Source: DASRCB01 sp035653295
GTDB taxonomy: Bacteria > Acidobacteriota > Terriglobia > Bryobacterales > Bryobacteraceae
NCBI GenBank assembly: GCA_035653295.1
Contig: DASRCB010000181.1
Coordinates: 1 to 32,744 of the forward strand
Reading direction: 5' to 3'
Length of the DNA stretch: 32,744 nucleotides
Both the position numbers and the translations under genes were made by a program. Positions 16,080-24,602 of the stretch are shown one piece after another. The notes beneath the pieces are model-generated. The model had not been told where the DNA came from and did no database searches. It saw nothing but the letters and a program-made list of their open reading frames with translations. Within the stretch, counting starts at the first letter, position 1. Each line of letters opens with the position of its first letter.

Positions 16080-16984
16080 TGTTTCAGGTTCCTTAAATCC
16101 AGGGTTTCGGTGGCGTCATCGAATCCGCGATCGCGAAAGCTGCGGAAATCGCCGAGCGCGAGCAGGCGCCGCAGCCGCTCAGCGGTATGGCTGAGATTGG
16201 TGTAATGGCGCAGCCGCGATTTGAGCCGGGCGCGCATGCGGGGCTGTTCGGGGTCGAACTCCCATGGGTGAATGTAGCTGACCACGGGCAGGCCTTCGGC
16301 CCAGGCGCGGCGCAGGCCCAGGCGCGTGTACCAGGAGGGGAAGATACGCAGGTAACCACCGCCGCCGAAGGGCATGTTGAGCGATCCGACTTTGAAGGTG
16401 GGCATCGGGAACTCAGTCAGATTGCCGGCGGCGGTTTGAATCACGAAGGGCCGGCGCGGTACGCCGCGGAAGCCGTAGGTATCGTGATGCACCGGGTAGA
16501 TGCTGGAATCGTACGTGAACCCGGCTTCGGCCAAGACCGTGGGGGCCCACAGCGAGCGCGGCGTGATGGAGAAACTGGGCGCGCGGTAACCATGGACCGG
16601 CATGCCCGCCGCCTGTTCGATGCAGGCCTTGGCGCGTTTGGTGTCTTCCGCGAATTCGGCCGGCGTGAGCGAATAAATCAGGCGGTGCCAGTAGGAGTGG
16701 CAGGCCGGTTCGTGGCCGCGGCTGACAATTTCCCGAACCAGATGAGGATACCGCTCCGCCACCCAGCCCAGAATAAAGAACGTAGCTTTGACGCCGGCCT
16801 GATCGAAGAGGTCGAGCACGCGATGGGTGTTGGGTTCGACGCGGCAGGCGTAGGACTCCCAGCGCTCTCGGGGGACGATGGCGCTGAAGGCCTCCACGTG
16901 AAAATAATCCTCTACATCGACCGAGACGATGTTGCGGGGGCGCGGCGCTGGGGGATTGCCGGGGTTCACGTTGCGCCTGGCCAT
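16076..16984 (-). CDS. Polysaccharide deacetylase, PEP-CTERM/XrtA-locus type
   Basis: A 302-residue NodB-fold deacetylase. The metal-site motifs are SVDVEDYFHVE (21-31; Asp after the first Val) and HSYWH (96-100). RAPSFSI follows, and the C-terminal part carries IHPWEFDPEQPR, the mark of the subfamily found in XrtA/PEP-CTERM exopolysaccharide loci (DUF3473 tail). It would remove acetyl groups from an amino-sugar polymer. ATG 16984 is the natural N-terminus, though the ribosome site is weak; a longer frame continues upstream through the hairpin repeats and is not favoured. It is the first gene of the - strand operon. Confidence 0.9.
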   Translation of the reverse strand: MARRNVNPGNPPAPRPRNIVSVDVEDYFHVEAFSAIVPRERWESYACRVEPNTHRVLDLFDQAGVKATFFILGWVAERYPHLVREIVSRGHEPACHSYWHRLIYSLTPAEFAEDTKRAKACIEQAAGMPVHGYRAPSFSITPRSLWAPTVLAEAGFTYDSSIYPVHHDTYGFRGVPRRPFVIQTAAGNLTEFPMPTFKVGSLNMPFGGGGYLRIFPSWYTRLGLRRAWAEGLPVVSYIHPWEFDPEQPRMRARLKSRLRHYTNLSHTAERLRRLLALGDFRSFRDRGFDDATETLDLRNLKQ

Positions 16985-17036
16985 TATCGCATGTGGTTTC
17001 AGGGAGATCACACGGGACGAAGGTACTGGGAACCGC

Positions 17037-17075
17037 CCTGAAATGCCAATTGTGGTGCGAGCCTTTGGCTTGCAC
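17037..17075 (+). repeat. Hairpin repeat, copy 1 (REP-like)
   Basis: A 39-bp unit beginning CCTGAAATGCC and ending in a stem GTGCGAGCC-TTT-GGCTTGCAC. The 9-bp arms pair except at one position. It matches copy 2, 58 bp further on, at 35 of 39 positions. It lies between the divergent deacetylase and cytochrome b genes. Confidence 0.75.
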
Positions 17076-17094
17076 TCTGGACTCTGGACATTCT

Positions 17095-17133
17095 CCTGAA
17101 TTGCCGATTGTAATGCGAGCCTTTGGCTTGCAC
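17095..17133 (+). repeat. Hairpin repeat, copy 2 (REP-like)
   Basis: The second direct copy of the 39-bp unit, beginning CCTGAATTGCC and ending TGCGAGCC-TTT-GGCTTGCA-C. The stem core and the loop are identical to copy 1; the differences lie in the flanking part. Between the copies is a short tandem CTCTGGACTCTGGA. Confidence 0.75.
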
Positions 17134-17167
17134 CGACCGCGTGCTCCCACCCTGCCCCGGGAACTGC

Positions 17168-17173
17168 TACAAT
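17168..17173 (+). promoter_or_regulatory. Candidate -10 element of a leaderless promoter (cytochrome b gene)
   Basis: TACAAT lies exactly 6 bases before ATG 17180. Transcription from it would begin at or next to the start codon. No Shine-Dalgarno sequence precedes this ATG and no good -35 box was found. The same spacing is seen at 30708-30713. Confidence 0.45.
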
Positions 17174-17179
17174 TCCGCA

Positions 17180-17926
17180 ATGCCCGATTCCGCCGCCGCG
17201 ACTGCGCGCGTCATGCGCGTCCGCGCGCGCCATGGAGCGGTGGTTAGGGTGACGCACTGGATAACGGCCGTCGCGTTTCTGGCGCTGCTGCTCACCGGCC
17301 TGGAGATTGTCATCTCGCATCCGCGCTTCTACTGGGGCGAAACGGGCAACGTGCTGAGCCGGCCACTATTCAAAATCCCGATTCCGGCATCGAGGGTGAC
17401 GGTCCCGACCGGGTACGGTTACGTGATGCCCGATCAGAACGGCTGGAGCCGGTACCTGCATTTCGAATCGGCATGGGCGGCGGTCATTACCGGATTGATT
17501 TACGTCATTTTCGGGTTATTCACGGGGCACTTCCGGCGCAATCTGGCGCCCGGTCGGGCCGACCTCACCTTTCGCGCGCTCTCTTCTGTGGTGGCCGGGC
17601 ATTTGCGGCTGCGCCGGGTGAGCGAGGACGAGGCGTCCTCGTATAACGTGCTCCAGCGAGTCGCGTATCTGCTGGTCATTTTCGTTCTGTTTCCGCTGGT
17701 CATCTGGACGGGGCTGGCCATGTCGCCGGCGGTCGCGTCCGCCATTCCATGGGCGGTCAGTGTTTTGGGCGGTCAGCAATCGGCGCGCACGATACATTTC
17801 TTCGTTTCGATCGCGCTGGCGCTTTTCCTGCTGGTTCACGTGGCCATGGTGTGCGTGTCGGGTTTTCGAAGCCGCATGCGCGCCATGCTGACGGGCGGCG
17901 GCGCCCGGGAGGTGGGGCGAACATGA
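17180..17926 (+). CDS. Cytochrome b561-type membrane subunit
   Basis: A 248-residue protein with four membrane helices (about 25-45, 97-117, 160-182, 203-226). Likely haem ligands are H26 (VTHWIT), H94 (RYLHFE), H206 and H220 (ARTIHFFVS.. LVHVAMV), the pattern of the prokaryotic b561/Ni-Fe hydrogenase cytochrome b family. The ATGA overlap with the next gene, a Tat-exported molybdopterin enzyme, makes the pair a membrane-bound oxidoreductase: this subunit would link the periplasmic enzyme to the quinone pool. ATG 17180 avoids the hairpin repeat, which a longer frame from 17123 would enter. Confidence 0.9.
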   Translation: MPDSAAATARVMRVRARHGAVVRVTHWITAVAFLALLLTGLEIVISHPRFYWGETGNVLSRPLFKIPIPASRVTVPTGYGYVMPDQNGWSRYLHFESAWAAVITGLIYVIFGLFTGHFRRNLAPGRADLTFRALSSVVAGHLRLRRVSEDEASSYNVLQRVAYLLVIFVLFPLVIWTGLAMSPAVASAIPWAVSVLGGQQSARTIHFFVSIALALFLLVHVAMVCVSGFRSRMRAMLTGGGAREVGRT

Positions 17927-18681
17927 GCGGAATATCCAGACGCGGACTGATTACAGCCGGAGTGGCGGTGGCCGCGGGAGCCTCGGGCGTCGGCGTGGCC
18001 GCTTCGCTGGCGCGCCGCTATGGTCTGGTTCCGCCCGATGGCGGCGGAGTGTACGGAGCTGGCGAAACGCTGACCTACGCGGCGCAGCGCTTGCTGACGC
18101 GGCACTCCCTCGCTCGGGAGTTTTCGCGAAGCCAGATCTCCAGGCCGCCGTTCGCCAACGTTGTGGATCCTTTGGGCGAGGATTTCAAGCGGCTCCAGGC
18201 GGGCGGGTTCGCGGACTGGCGGCTGGCAATTGACGGAATGGTTGCAGCGCCGGCTTCGTTTTCCGTGGCGGAGATTCGGGCCTTTCCCTGGCGCAGCCAG
18301 ATCACCCACCTGCAGTGCGAGGAGGGCTGGTCCTATATCGCGGAGTGGATTGGCGCGCCGCTGTCGCACATTCTCCACCTCACCGGCGCGCTGCCGCAGG
18401 CGCGCTACGTGGTGTATCGCTCCTTACAGCCCGACTGGTGGGACAGCATCGACATGGCCGATGCACTACACCCGCAGACAATCGTCGCCCACGGGATGAA
18501 CGGCGGCGAGCTGCCGGTCCCGTTCGGCGGGCCACTGCGGCTGCGCGTCCCGCGGCAGCTGGGGTACAAGAGCGTCAAGTACATCACGCGGCTGACGGTG
18601 ACCGACGATCTGAAGCGATTCGGGAAGGGGTTGGGGTCGTCGGCCCCGGAGGGCGGGTACGCGTGGTATGCGGGGATGTGA
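17923..18681 (+). CDS. Molybdopterin-dependent oxidoreductase (sulfite oxidase fold), Tat-exported
   Basis: A 252-residue enzyme with an N-terminal twin-arginine signal (SRRGLITAG at 5-13, hydrophobic to about 28). The molybdenum ligand cysteine is C132 in HLQCEEGWSYIAEWIGAPL, the block shared by sulfite oxidases and MsrP/YedY. LRVPRQLGYKSVKYITRL follows (about 205-222). The dimerisation domain of animal sulfite oxidase is absent, so it is the short bacterial type. Its substrate is unknown; sulfite, or an oxidised methionine/sulfoxide, are the family options. It is translated with the cytochrome b gene. Confidence 0.92.
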   Translation: MSGISRRGLITAGVAVAAGASGVGVAASLARRYGLVPPDGGGVYGAGETLTYAAQRLLTRHSLAREFSRSQISRPPFANVVDPLGEDFKRLQAGGFADWRLAIDGMVAAPASFSVAEIRAFPWRSQITHLQCEEGWSYIAEWIGAPLSHILHLTGALPQARYVVYRSLQPDWWDSIDMADALHPQTIVAHGMNGGELPVPFGGPLRLRVPRQLGYKSVKYITRLTVTDDLKRFGKGLGSSAPEGGYAWYAGM

Positions 18682-18703
18682 AAAGGGAGCAGCAGCCGCC
18701 GTG

Positions 18704-19309
18704 TCAGCGTTTCTTCCGCGCTAACGCCAGAAACGCTGCCCGGATTACCTCGTCCGGGAGCAGTTCCGGAGTCAGTAGTCTCTGGAAGACCAATCCCTCC
18801 GTGAGGACGTGCAGCACACGGACCAGGTGGCCGGCGGGCATCGGCAGATCTTCCTCTTTCACCATTTCGCTAAGCCATTGCTCGCCGAAGGCGTAACTCT
18901 CCGCCGTGACTGCGGCCACGCGCGCGCGCAGCTCCTCGTCCCCGAGCGTGTACGCCAGGCCGGTGAGACGGCCGGCGGCGACCGTGGCGCGGTCAGGAAT
19001 CGCCGCGATCGTCGCCTCCGCCATCGCCTCCATCACCTCCGAGAAGCTCGCCCCGGCTTTGACCCTCGGTTTGATAGGAGCCCAGTACGCCTGCGCAAGC
19101 GCGATAAACAACTCATTGCGGTTCCTGAAGTTGCCATAGATCGCGCCGGTGGTCATGCCGGCGCGCTCGGCAATCTCTTCGAGCGTCGTGTGTTCATGGC
19201 CTTTTTCCCGGATCAGCGCGCGAGCGGCCTCCAGCAGTTTGGCCCTTGTGCGCTCGCGCTTGTCGCCCTTCGGCCCTGATCGCGGCGAAGGACCGCTGTC
19301 GTCTGGCAT
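18704..19309 (-). CDS. TetR-family transcriptional regulator
   Basis: A 201-residue TetR protein. The DNA-binding domain spans about residues 20-68 with the HTH TTLEEIAERAGMTTGAIYGNF. The C-terminal part is an all-helical ligand domain with no recognisable ligand signature. On the - strand TATAAT (19323-19318) lies 8 bases before ATG 19309 and there is no Shine-Dalgarno sequence, so the message may be leaderless or nearly so. The gene is divergent from the hydrolase at 19395. A palindrome between them is the obvious operator, and that hydrolase is the likely target. Confidence 0.93.
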   Translation of the reverse strand: MPDDSGPSPRSGPKGDKRERTRAKLLEAARALIREKGHEHTTLEEIAERAGMTTGAIYGNFRNRNELFIALAQAYWAPIKPRVKAGASFSEVMEAMAEATIAAIPDRATVAAGRLTGLAYTLGDEELRARVAAVTAESYAFGEQWLSEMVKEEDLPMPAGHLVRVLHVLTEGLVFQRLLTPELLPDEVIRAAFLALARKKR

Positions 19310-19314
19310 ACGAC

Positions 19315-19343
19315 TTGATTATATAACGAAACTATTTTATAGT
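19315..19343 (+). promoter_or_regulatory. Promoter of the beta-lactamase-like hydrolase gene
   Basis: TTGATT (19315-19320) and TATAGT (19338-19343) are spaced by exactly 17 bases, close to the sigma-70 consensus. The region is much more AT-rich than its surroundings. It overlaps the divergent tetR promoter. Confidence 0.6.
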
Positions 19344-19344
19344 T
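19330..19344. promoter_or_regulatory. Palindromic operator candidate for the TetR regulator
   Basis: AACTAT-TTT-ATAGTT is a perfect inverted repeat with 6-bp arms. It covers the -10 box of the hydrolase promoter and the -35 region of tetR, so one bound dimer could control both genes. Confidence 0.6.
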
Positions 19345-19394
19345 GATCTACAAAATTAGCGCCGGGACGGTGGTGCATGGACCAGGAGCTTGGG

Positions 19395-20621
19395 ATGCGG
19401 GAAGTCATACAGCGGGCAGTCAAGGACGGAGACCTCGCCGGGGCGGCAGCCGCCATTTGGCGCGACGGTGATTGCGAAACGGTTTGCGCGGGATGGCGGG
19501 ATGCGGAAGCCCGGCTGCCTGTCGAGCGGGACACGATTTTCCGGATTGCGTCGATGACCAAGCCAATCACCTCCGTTGCGGCTCTCATGCTGGTGGATGA
19601 GGGCAGGATTGCGCTGGACGATCCCATTTCTGACGACGCCCCCGAGTTTGCGCGGATGCGCGTCCTGAGGTCCGTTGATGGTCCTCTGGAGCAAACGGAG
19701 GACAGTCACCGCGGCATCACTTTCAAAGACCTGCTCACGCACCGGTCGGGTCTGACCTACGCCGATTTTCATCGAGGTCCCATCGGGCGGGCATACTCCG
19801 AAGCGCTCGGCGGCGACATTGACAGCGATGTTGCTCCGGACGAGTGGATTCGGAGGCTCGCCGCCTTGCCCCTCATTGGCCAGCCCGGAAGCGGGATGTA
19901 CTACGGGAGATCGACGGACCTGCTTGGACTGCTCATCGCGCGAATCGAAGGCAGCTCGCTGGGAGCGGTTCTCGAGCGGCGTATCTTCGGCCCGCTCGGG
20001 ATGAAGGACACCGGTTTCATTGTTCCCGAGGAGAAGCGGCATCGCCGTGCGGCCGCATACGGCTTTGATGACACGGGCCGGTTGGTGAAGCGGACGACAT
20101 GGGGCGGCACGTGGGGTGACGTGGTGGTGGCGGAGAGGCCGCGGAACATGGCGTACGAGTCCGGCGGCCAGGGACTGTGGTCCACCCTCGACGACTACCT
20201 GAAATTCGCGCGTCTGTTCCTCGGAGACGGCGCTGTGGATGGCGTGCGCCTGCTGAAACCGGAAACTCTGGCCATGATGATGACCAACCAGCTCGCGGCT
20301 GCCGAGCGCGCTAACCCCGCGTGGCTGGGTCTGGGCGGCGGGCGGGGTTTCGGTCTGGGGCTATCGGTAGTTCTGGAACCGGACAAAGCCGATTTCATGC
20401 GTCGCGGCAGCAGGGGAACCGTCAGTTGGCCCGGCGCTTTCGGAGGATGGTGGCAGGCAGATCCCGTGCAGAAATCCCTGCTCATTTTCCTGGCGCACAA
20501 TATGCTTACTCTGGCGCAAATGGCCAAAGGCGTCGGTCTTGGCGTCTGGGCGACCATCGAGGGCTTTCAGAACGCAGCCATGGCGTCGGAGAGACAACGC
20601 GCAGGATACACAGTTGTCTGA
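19395..20621 (+). CDS. Serine hydrolase, class C beta-lactamase-like (esterase/penicillin-binding fold)
   Basis: A 408-residue protein. The nucleophile motif SMTK is at residues 53-56 (FRIASMTKPIT) and HRSGLTY follows. YYGRS is the likely YxxS-type second motif, and GTVSWPGAFGGWWQADP lies near the C-terminus where the third motif is expected. There is no signal peptide, so it is probably a cytoplasmic esterase or peptidase of the EstB/DD-peptidase-like group and not a true resistance beta-lactamase. ATG 19395 is chosen since AGGAG (19384-19388) lies 6 bases before it; ATG 19377 in the same frame has no good site. It is divergent from tetR. Confidence 0.9.
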   Translation: MREVIQRAVKDGDLAGAAAAIWRDGDCETVCAGWRDAEARLPVERDTIFRIASMTKPITSVAALMLVDEGRIALDDPISDDAPEFARMRVLRSVDGPLEQTEDSHRGITFKDLLTHRSGLTYADFHRGPIGRAYSEALGGDIDSDVAPDEWIRRLAALPLIGQPGSGMYYGRSTDLLGLLIARIEGSSLGAVLERRIFGPLGMKDTGFIVPEEKRHRRAAAYGFDDTGRLVKRTTWGGTWGDVVVAERPRNMAYESGGQGLWSTLDDYLKFARLFLGDGAVDGVRLLKPETLAMMMTNQLAAAERANPAWLGLGGGRGFGLGLSVVLEPDKADFMRRGSRGTVSWPGAFGGWWQADPVQKSLLIFLAHNMLTLAQMAKGVGLGVWATIEGFQNAAMASERQRAGYTVV

Positions 20622-20656
20622 AGCAGGCGGACCGGTCAGGCCGTCGTCAGACCGGA

Positions 20657-20830
20657 TCAGCATCCGTGCTCGACAATATGCCGATGAATCGCTTCTTTGG
20701 CGCACCGGCACGCTTCGCAGGCCAGATGGCAGTCCCTTTGGGCATCGTCGAATTCCGGCGTCCCTACGGCCAGATCCAGGGCCTCAATTGCGGCGGCATA
20801 TGTCTGTGCGCTCACTTCGTACTCCGACAT
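20657..20830 (-). CDS. Small cysteine-rich hypothetical protein ending HGC
   Basis: A 57-residue predicted protein, MSEYEVSAQTYAAAIEALDL at the start, then four cysteines in DCHLACEACRCAKEAIHRH and the C-terminal VEHGC. It appears mostly helical, with a C-x3-C-x2-C-x-C cluster and a fifth Cys at the very end. I recall many short acidobacterial proteins of this shape ending in H-x-x-E/R-HGC, but I cannot name a function. GGAAG lies about 7 bases upstream of ATG 20830. A TTG/ATG 16 codons earlier would extend it. It lies 148 bp downstream of the Gfo/Idh gene on the same strand and converges on the hydrolase. Confidence 0.6.
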   Translation of the reverse strand: MSEYEVSAQTYAAAIEALDLAVGTPEFDDAQRDCHLACEACRCAKEAIHRHIVEHGC

Positions 20831-20978
20831 CAACCGCTTCCGCTCCGGACATCCGGCGAAACTGGTCAACCGCGTCACGCAAGTGGGATGCTGACGCGGG
20901 CACAGGAATGGTTGCGTCTTACCGTAACGCTACGTCGTGAGGCAGGTTAGTTGTTGCTAAGCGAAGTCGCCGGAGAGT

Positions 20979-22163
20979 TTACGCCGCGCCCGGCGACGCC
21001 TGCCACGCGCCGTTGCCGCGCAGCGCGAAATTCGCCACATGTCCGGCCCGCGCGGCGGCGACCCCCGTCTCTACCGCGGCGTTTGGCGTGTTGCGCGAGC
21101 GCACGCAATCGAGAAAGTTGCGCATGTGATCGAGCGCGCCGTCGTGCGTGGACTTCGCCTCCAGCACGGGGCTGCTCGAGTTCGGCGATTCCGTGTAGCG
21201 CGGCACTTCGTCGTACACCAGATAGCCGCCGCGCCATAGCCGCATCATCGCCTTCGGACCGCGGAACACCAGCCCCCCGCCTTCCAGGTACCCGAGCAGG
21301 GCGCTGTCGAACTCCACCACGACGTCATTCGGATACGCGAGCGCGGCGCTCATCGTATCGGGCGTCTGGCGCATCTTCAGGAGCGCACGCGTGCCCGTCG
21401 CCGTCGCGCGAAGGGGCGTGTCGGAGTCCATCACCCAGTGCGCCACGTCCACCCAGTGCAGGAACAGGTCGGTCATCGCCCCGCCGCCGAAATCCCAGTA
21501 CCAGCGCCAGTTGGCATACTGGTCCGCGTCAAACGGACGATCGGGCGCAGAACCCAGGAATCGCTTCCAGTCGAGCTTCGATGTATCGACATCGGCCGGT
21601 TCGGCGGCGTGCAGATGGTTCTGATACCAATAGGTGCGAATGAAGGTTACCTGGCCCAGCCTGCCGGAGCGGATCAGATCGCGGGCCTCTCGGAAGTGTT
21701 CCCAGCTTCGCTGCTGCATGCCGCACTGCATCACTCGTTTCGAATCGCGCACCGCGGCGATGAGCCGGTCGCCTTCCTCCAGCAGATGCGTGACCGGCTT
21801 CTCGCAGTACACGTCCTTGCCGGCGGCCACGGCGTCGATGGTGACCGGCACGTGCCAGTGATCCGGAGTCCCCACGACCACCGCGTCAATGTCTTTGCGA
21901 TCGAGAACCGCGCGATGGTCGCCATACTCCTGCGCATCCGGAGCGTACTTCGCCTTGGCGTAATCGCGGTGGGGCTCGTAAACATCGCAGACCGCGACGA
22001 TATCGTTGCCGGGAATTTTGTTCACCAGCGAGAGCAGGTACTGGCAGCGTTCGCCGGTCCCAATAGCGCCGACGCGAATACGGTCGTTCGCTCCCAGAAT
22101 TCGGGCGTATGAAGCGGCGGTAAGCGCGGCGCCGGCGCGGATGAAGTTACGGCGATCGATCAT
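20979..22163 (-). CDS. Gfo/Idh/MocA-family oxidoreductase, Tat-exported
   Basis: A 394-residue protein. It begins with a twin-arginine signal (MIDRRNFIRAGAALTAASYA). The nucleotide-binding Rossmann motif GAIGTGER is at residues 32-39, and the catalytic EKP at 121-123 in DVYCEKPVTH. HWVDVAHW in the second domain is typical of the glycosyl-hydrolase-109-like group. Such exported dehydrogenases carry tightly bound NAD(P) and act on sugars or glycosides. ATG 22163 is taken because it puts RR at the correct position; an upstream ATG at 22199 would bury the signal. It lies 32 bp after maeB, so it may be read from the maeB promoter. Confidence 0.93.
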   Translation of the reverse strand: MIDRRNFIRAGAALTAASYARILGANDRIRVGAIGTGERCQYLLSLVNKIPGNDIVAVCDVYEPHRDYAKAKYAPDAQEYGDHRAVLDRKDIDAVVVGTPDHWHVPVTIDAVAAGKDVYCEKPVTHLLEEGDRLIAAVRDSKRVMQCGMQQRSWEHFREARDLIRSGRLGQVTFIRTYWYQNHLHAAEPADVDTSKLDWKRFLGSAPDRPFDADQYANWRWYWDFGGGAMTDLFLHWVDVAHWVMDSDTPLRATATGTRALLKMRQTPDTMSAALAYPNDVVVEFDSALLGYLEGGGLVFRGPKAMMRLWRGGYLVYDEVPRYTESPNSSSPVLEAKSTHDGALDHMRNFLDCVRSRNTPNAAVETGVAAARAGHVANFALRGNGAWQASPGAA

Positions 22164-22195
22164 GGCAGCTATATATCGAGCATATCGCGGGCTGT

Positions 22196-24490
22196 TCACG
22201 CGTTCCCGGCCACGATCGGTTCCGGCGGGAGCGACGACATTCGCGCCTGAGCGTCAACGACGGCGATGGCGGCCACGTTGACGATGTCACTGGCTTCGGC
22301 GTCGCGGCGCAGCACGTGCACCGGTTTCGATAAGCCCATCAGCACCGGGCCGATGGCCTCCGCCCCTCCAATTCGGGCGACCAGAGTATAGGCCGTGTTG
22401 GCGGCATCCAGGTTCGGGAAGATCAGGACGTTCGCGCCGCCGCGCAGCGTGCTGAACGGATAGGTGGACTGGATGATCTCCGGAACCACGGCCGTGTCGC
22501 CCTGCATTTCCCCGTCCACCATCAGGCCGGGAGCGCGCTCCCGCAGCAGTTCCACCGCACGCCGGACCTTGTTAGTGGCCGCGTTGCGCGTGCTGCCGAA
22601 ATTGGAGAACGACAGCATGGCCACCCGCGGCGTGACATCGAAGCGGCGCGCGGTCGCCGCGGCCATCATGGCGATCTCGGCCAGCGTTTCCGCATCAGGG
22701 TCAACGTTGACCGTGGTGTCGGCGAAGAAGAACACGTTGCCGTCACGCGGCACGATGATGTGCAGCCCGGCCACGCGGCGCACACCCTCGAGCAGGGGCA
22801 GCAGTTGCAGCGCCGGACGAATGATGCCCGAATAGTTCTGGGTGATGCCGCCGATGAGCACGTCGGCTTCTCCCATCTTCATCATGAGGGACGCGAAGTA
22901 AGCGGGCCGGGTGGCAAGCTGGCGCGCGTCGCTGCGAGTGACGCCTTTACGCTGGCGTGTGCGGAACAGCTCCTCGGCGTATCGCGCGGCGTTCGGACTC
23001 GCCGCTGGATCGATAATCTCCGCCCCCTCGATGTGCAGGTGCAACTCACGCGCCCTTGCCCGGATGACTTCCTCGTGGCCGAGCAGAATGGGATCGGCAA
23101 TATGGTCGTGGATGAGCGTTTGCGTGGCGCGCAGTATCCGCGGTTCTTCCCCCTCGGGAAACACGATCCGCTGCGGCGCGCGCCGCGCCTGATGAATCAC
23201 GAAGCGCATCAGCCCCTGGGTGCGGCCCTGCCGCCGAACCAGCTGGTCGTGGTATTCGTCGAGGTCGATCTGCCGGCGCGCCACGCCGGTTTCCATGGCG
23301 GCTTTGGCAACGGCCCAGGCTTCGCGCACGAGCACGCGAGGATCAAACGGCTTGGGGATGATGTACTCGGGCCCCAGCTCCAGCCGGTCCACGCCGTAGG
23401 TGCGCAGCACCGAGTCCGGCACGTCTTCCTTCGCGAGGTCGGCAAGCGCGCGCGTCGCGGCCAGCTTCATTTCGTCGTTAATGGTGGTAGCCTGCACGTC
23501 CAGCGCGCCGCGGAAGATGAACGGGAATCCCAGGACGTTGTTCACCTGGTTAGGACAATCCGAGCGGCCGGTGGCGACAATCCCATCAGGCCGCGCCTCT
23601 TTGGCGACCTCGTATGGGATCTCCGGCTCAGGATTCGCCAGAGCGAAGATGATCGGCCGCGGCGCCATTTCGCGCAGCATTTCCGGCGTGATTGCGCCCG
23701 CTACCGACAGCCCGACGAACACGTCCGCGCCGCGCAGGGCCTCCGCCAGGGTGCGGTCTTTCGTGCGCGAGGCATAACGCGCTTTCCACGGGTTCATGCC
23801 TTCGCTGCGGCCCTCGTAGATCACGCCGTGCGAATCGCACATCACGATGTTCTCGGGCGAGACACCGAGCCGAATCACGTGGGCAGCGCAGGCGATGGCG
23901 CTCGCTCCCGCCCCGTTGAAGACGACTCGCGCCGCCTCGATGCGCTTGCCGGTCAGCAGCAGCGCGTTCAGCAGCGCGGCCCCAGCAATGATCGCGGTCC
24001 CGTGCTGGTCGTCGTGGAAGACGGGAATGCGCATGGTCCGCCGCAGTTCGTCCTCGACGAGGAAGCACTCCGGGGCTTTGATGTCCTCCAGATTAATACC
24101 GCCGAAGGTGGGCTCCAGCATCTGGCAGGCGCGGATGATGTCCTTTGGATCGGACGCGGCCAGTTCCAGATCGAAGACGTCGATGTCGGCGAAGCGCTTG
24201 AACAGGACCGCCTTGCCCTCCATGACCGGTTTTCCCGCCGCGGGACCGATGTTGCCCAGCCCCAGCACTGCCGTGCCGTTGGTGACCACCGCGACGAGAT
24301 TGCCTTTCGCCGTGTAGGAGTAAACACGGGAGGGGTCCTTCTCGATCTCGCGGCACGGAACGGCGACCCCGGGCGTGTAAGCGAGGCTCAGATCGCGCTG
24401 GCTGTTGCAGGGTTTGCTGGGCGTAACCGAGATCTTGCCCGCCGGCGGTGACGAGTGATAATCGAGCGCGTCCTGGCCGCGGCTGTCCAT
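22196..24490 (-). CDS. maeB: NADP-dependent malic enzyme, hybrid with phosphotransacetylase-like domain
   Basis: A 764-residue protein of two halves. The N-terminal malic enzyme part (1-425) has the catalytic YTPGVA (38-43), EGKAVLFK (91-98), the metal site VFHDDQHGTA (157-166) and the NAD(P)-binding NGAGASA (192-198). The C-terminal part (about 430-764) is homologous to phosphate acetyltransferase (RIVFPEGEEPRILRA, later VDGEMQGDTAV and GGANVLIFPNLDAAN); in MaeB enzymes it is regulatory and binds acetyl-CoA. The reaction is oxidative decarboxylation of malate to pyruvate with NADP. On the - strand TATAGT (24504-24499) lies 8 bases before the ATG. Confidence 0.96.
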   Translation of the reverse strand: MDSRGQDALDYHSSPPAGKISVTPSKPCNSQRDLSLAYTPGVAVPCREIEKDPSRVYSYTAKGNLVAVVTNGTAVLGLGNIGPAAGKPVMEGKAVLFKRFADIDVFDLELAASDPKDIIRACQMLEPTFGGINLEDIKAPECFLVEDELRRTMRIPVFHDDQHGTAIIAGAALLNALLLTGKRIEAARVVFNGAGASAIACAAHVIRLGVSPENIVMCDSHGVIYEGRSEGMNPWKARYASRTKDRTLAEALRGADVFVGLSVAGAITPEMLREMAPRPIIFALANPEPEIPYEVAKEARPDGIVATGRSDCPNQVNNVLGFPFIFRGALDVQATTINDEMKLAATRALADLAKEDVPDSVLRTYGVDRLELGPEYIIPKPFDPRVLVREAWAVAKAAMETGVARRQIDLDEYHDQLVRRQGRTQGLMRFVIHQARRAPQRIVFPEGEEPRILRATQTLIHDHIADPILLGHEEVIRARARELHLHIEGAEIIDPAASPNAARYAEELFRTRQRKGVTRSDARQLATRPAYFASLMMKMGEADVLIGGITQNYSGIIRPALQLLPLLEGVRRVAGLHIIVPRDGNVFFFADTTVNVDPDAETLAEIAMMAAATARRFDVTPRVAMLSFSNFGSTRNAATNKVRRAVELLRERAPGLMVDGEMQGDTAVVPEIIQSTYPFSTLRGGANVLIFPNLDAANTAYTLVARIGGAEAIGPVLMGLSKPVHVLRRDAEASDIVNVAAIAVVDAQARMSSLPPEPIVAGNA

Positions 24491-24602
24491 GCCCTGACAC
24501 TATATACTGCATCGAAGACCTGCCGGGGCACGCCGAAAATTTCTTTCGCGCGGCTGTCGATTGCGGCGGCGGTCGTTCGACCTATGAGTGGAGGCAGCAC
24601 GG

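Noticed and set aside
16987..17320. N-terminal extension of the deacetylase frame
   Set aside because: It translates through the hairpin repeats and into the cytochrome b gene on the other strand, so it is not coding.
20632..20655. 6-bp inverted repeat CCGGTC/GACCGG between convergent genes
   Set aside because: Stem too short and no T-run to call a terminator.
20951..21643. A 230-codon open frame on the + strand
   Set aside because: It lies antisense to the well-supported Gfo/Idh gene and is rich in Arg/Pro/Ala, as expected for a shadow frame in high-GC DNA.
22760..24451. A 563-codon open frame on the + strand
   Set aside because: Entirely antisense to maeB; the composition is Arg/His/Asp-rich with no recognisable domain.
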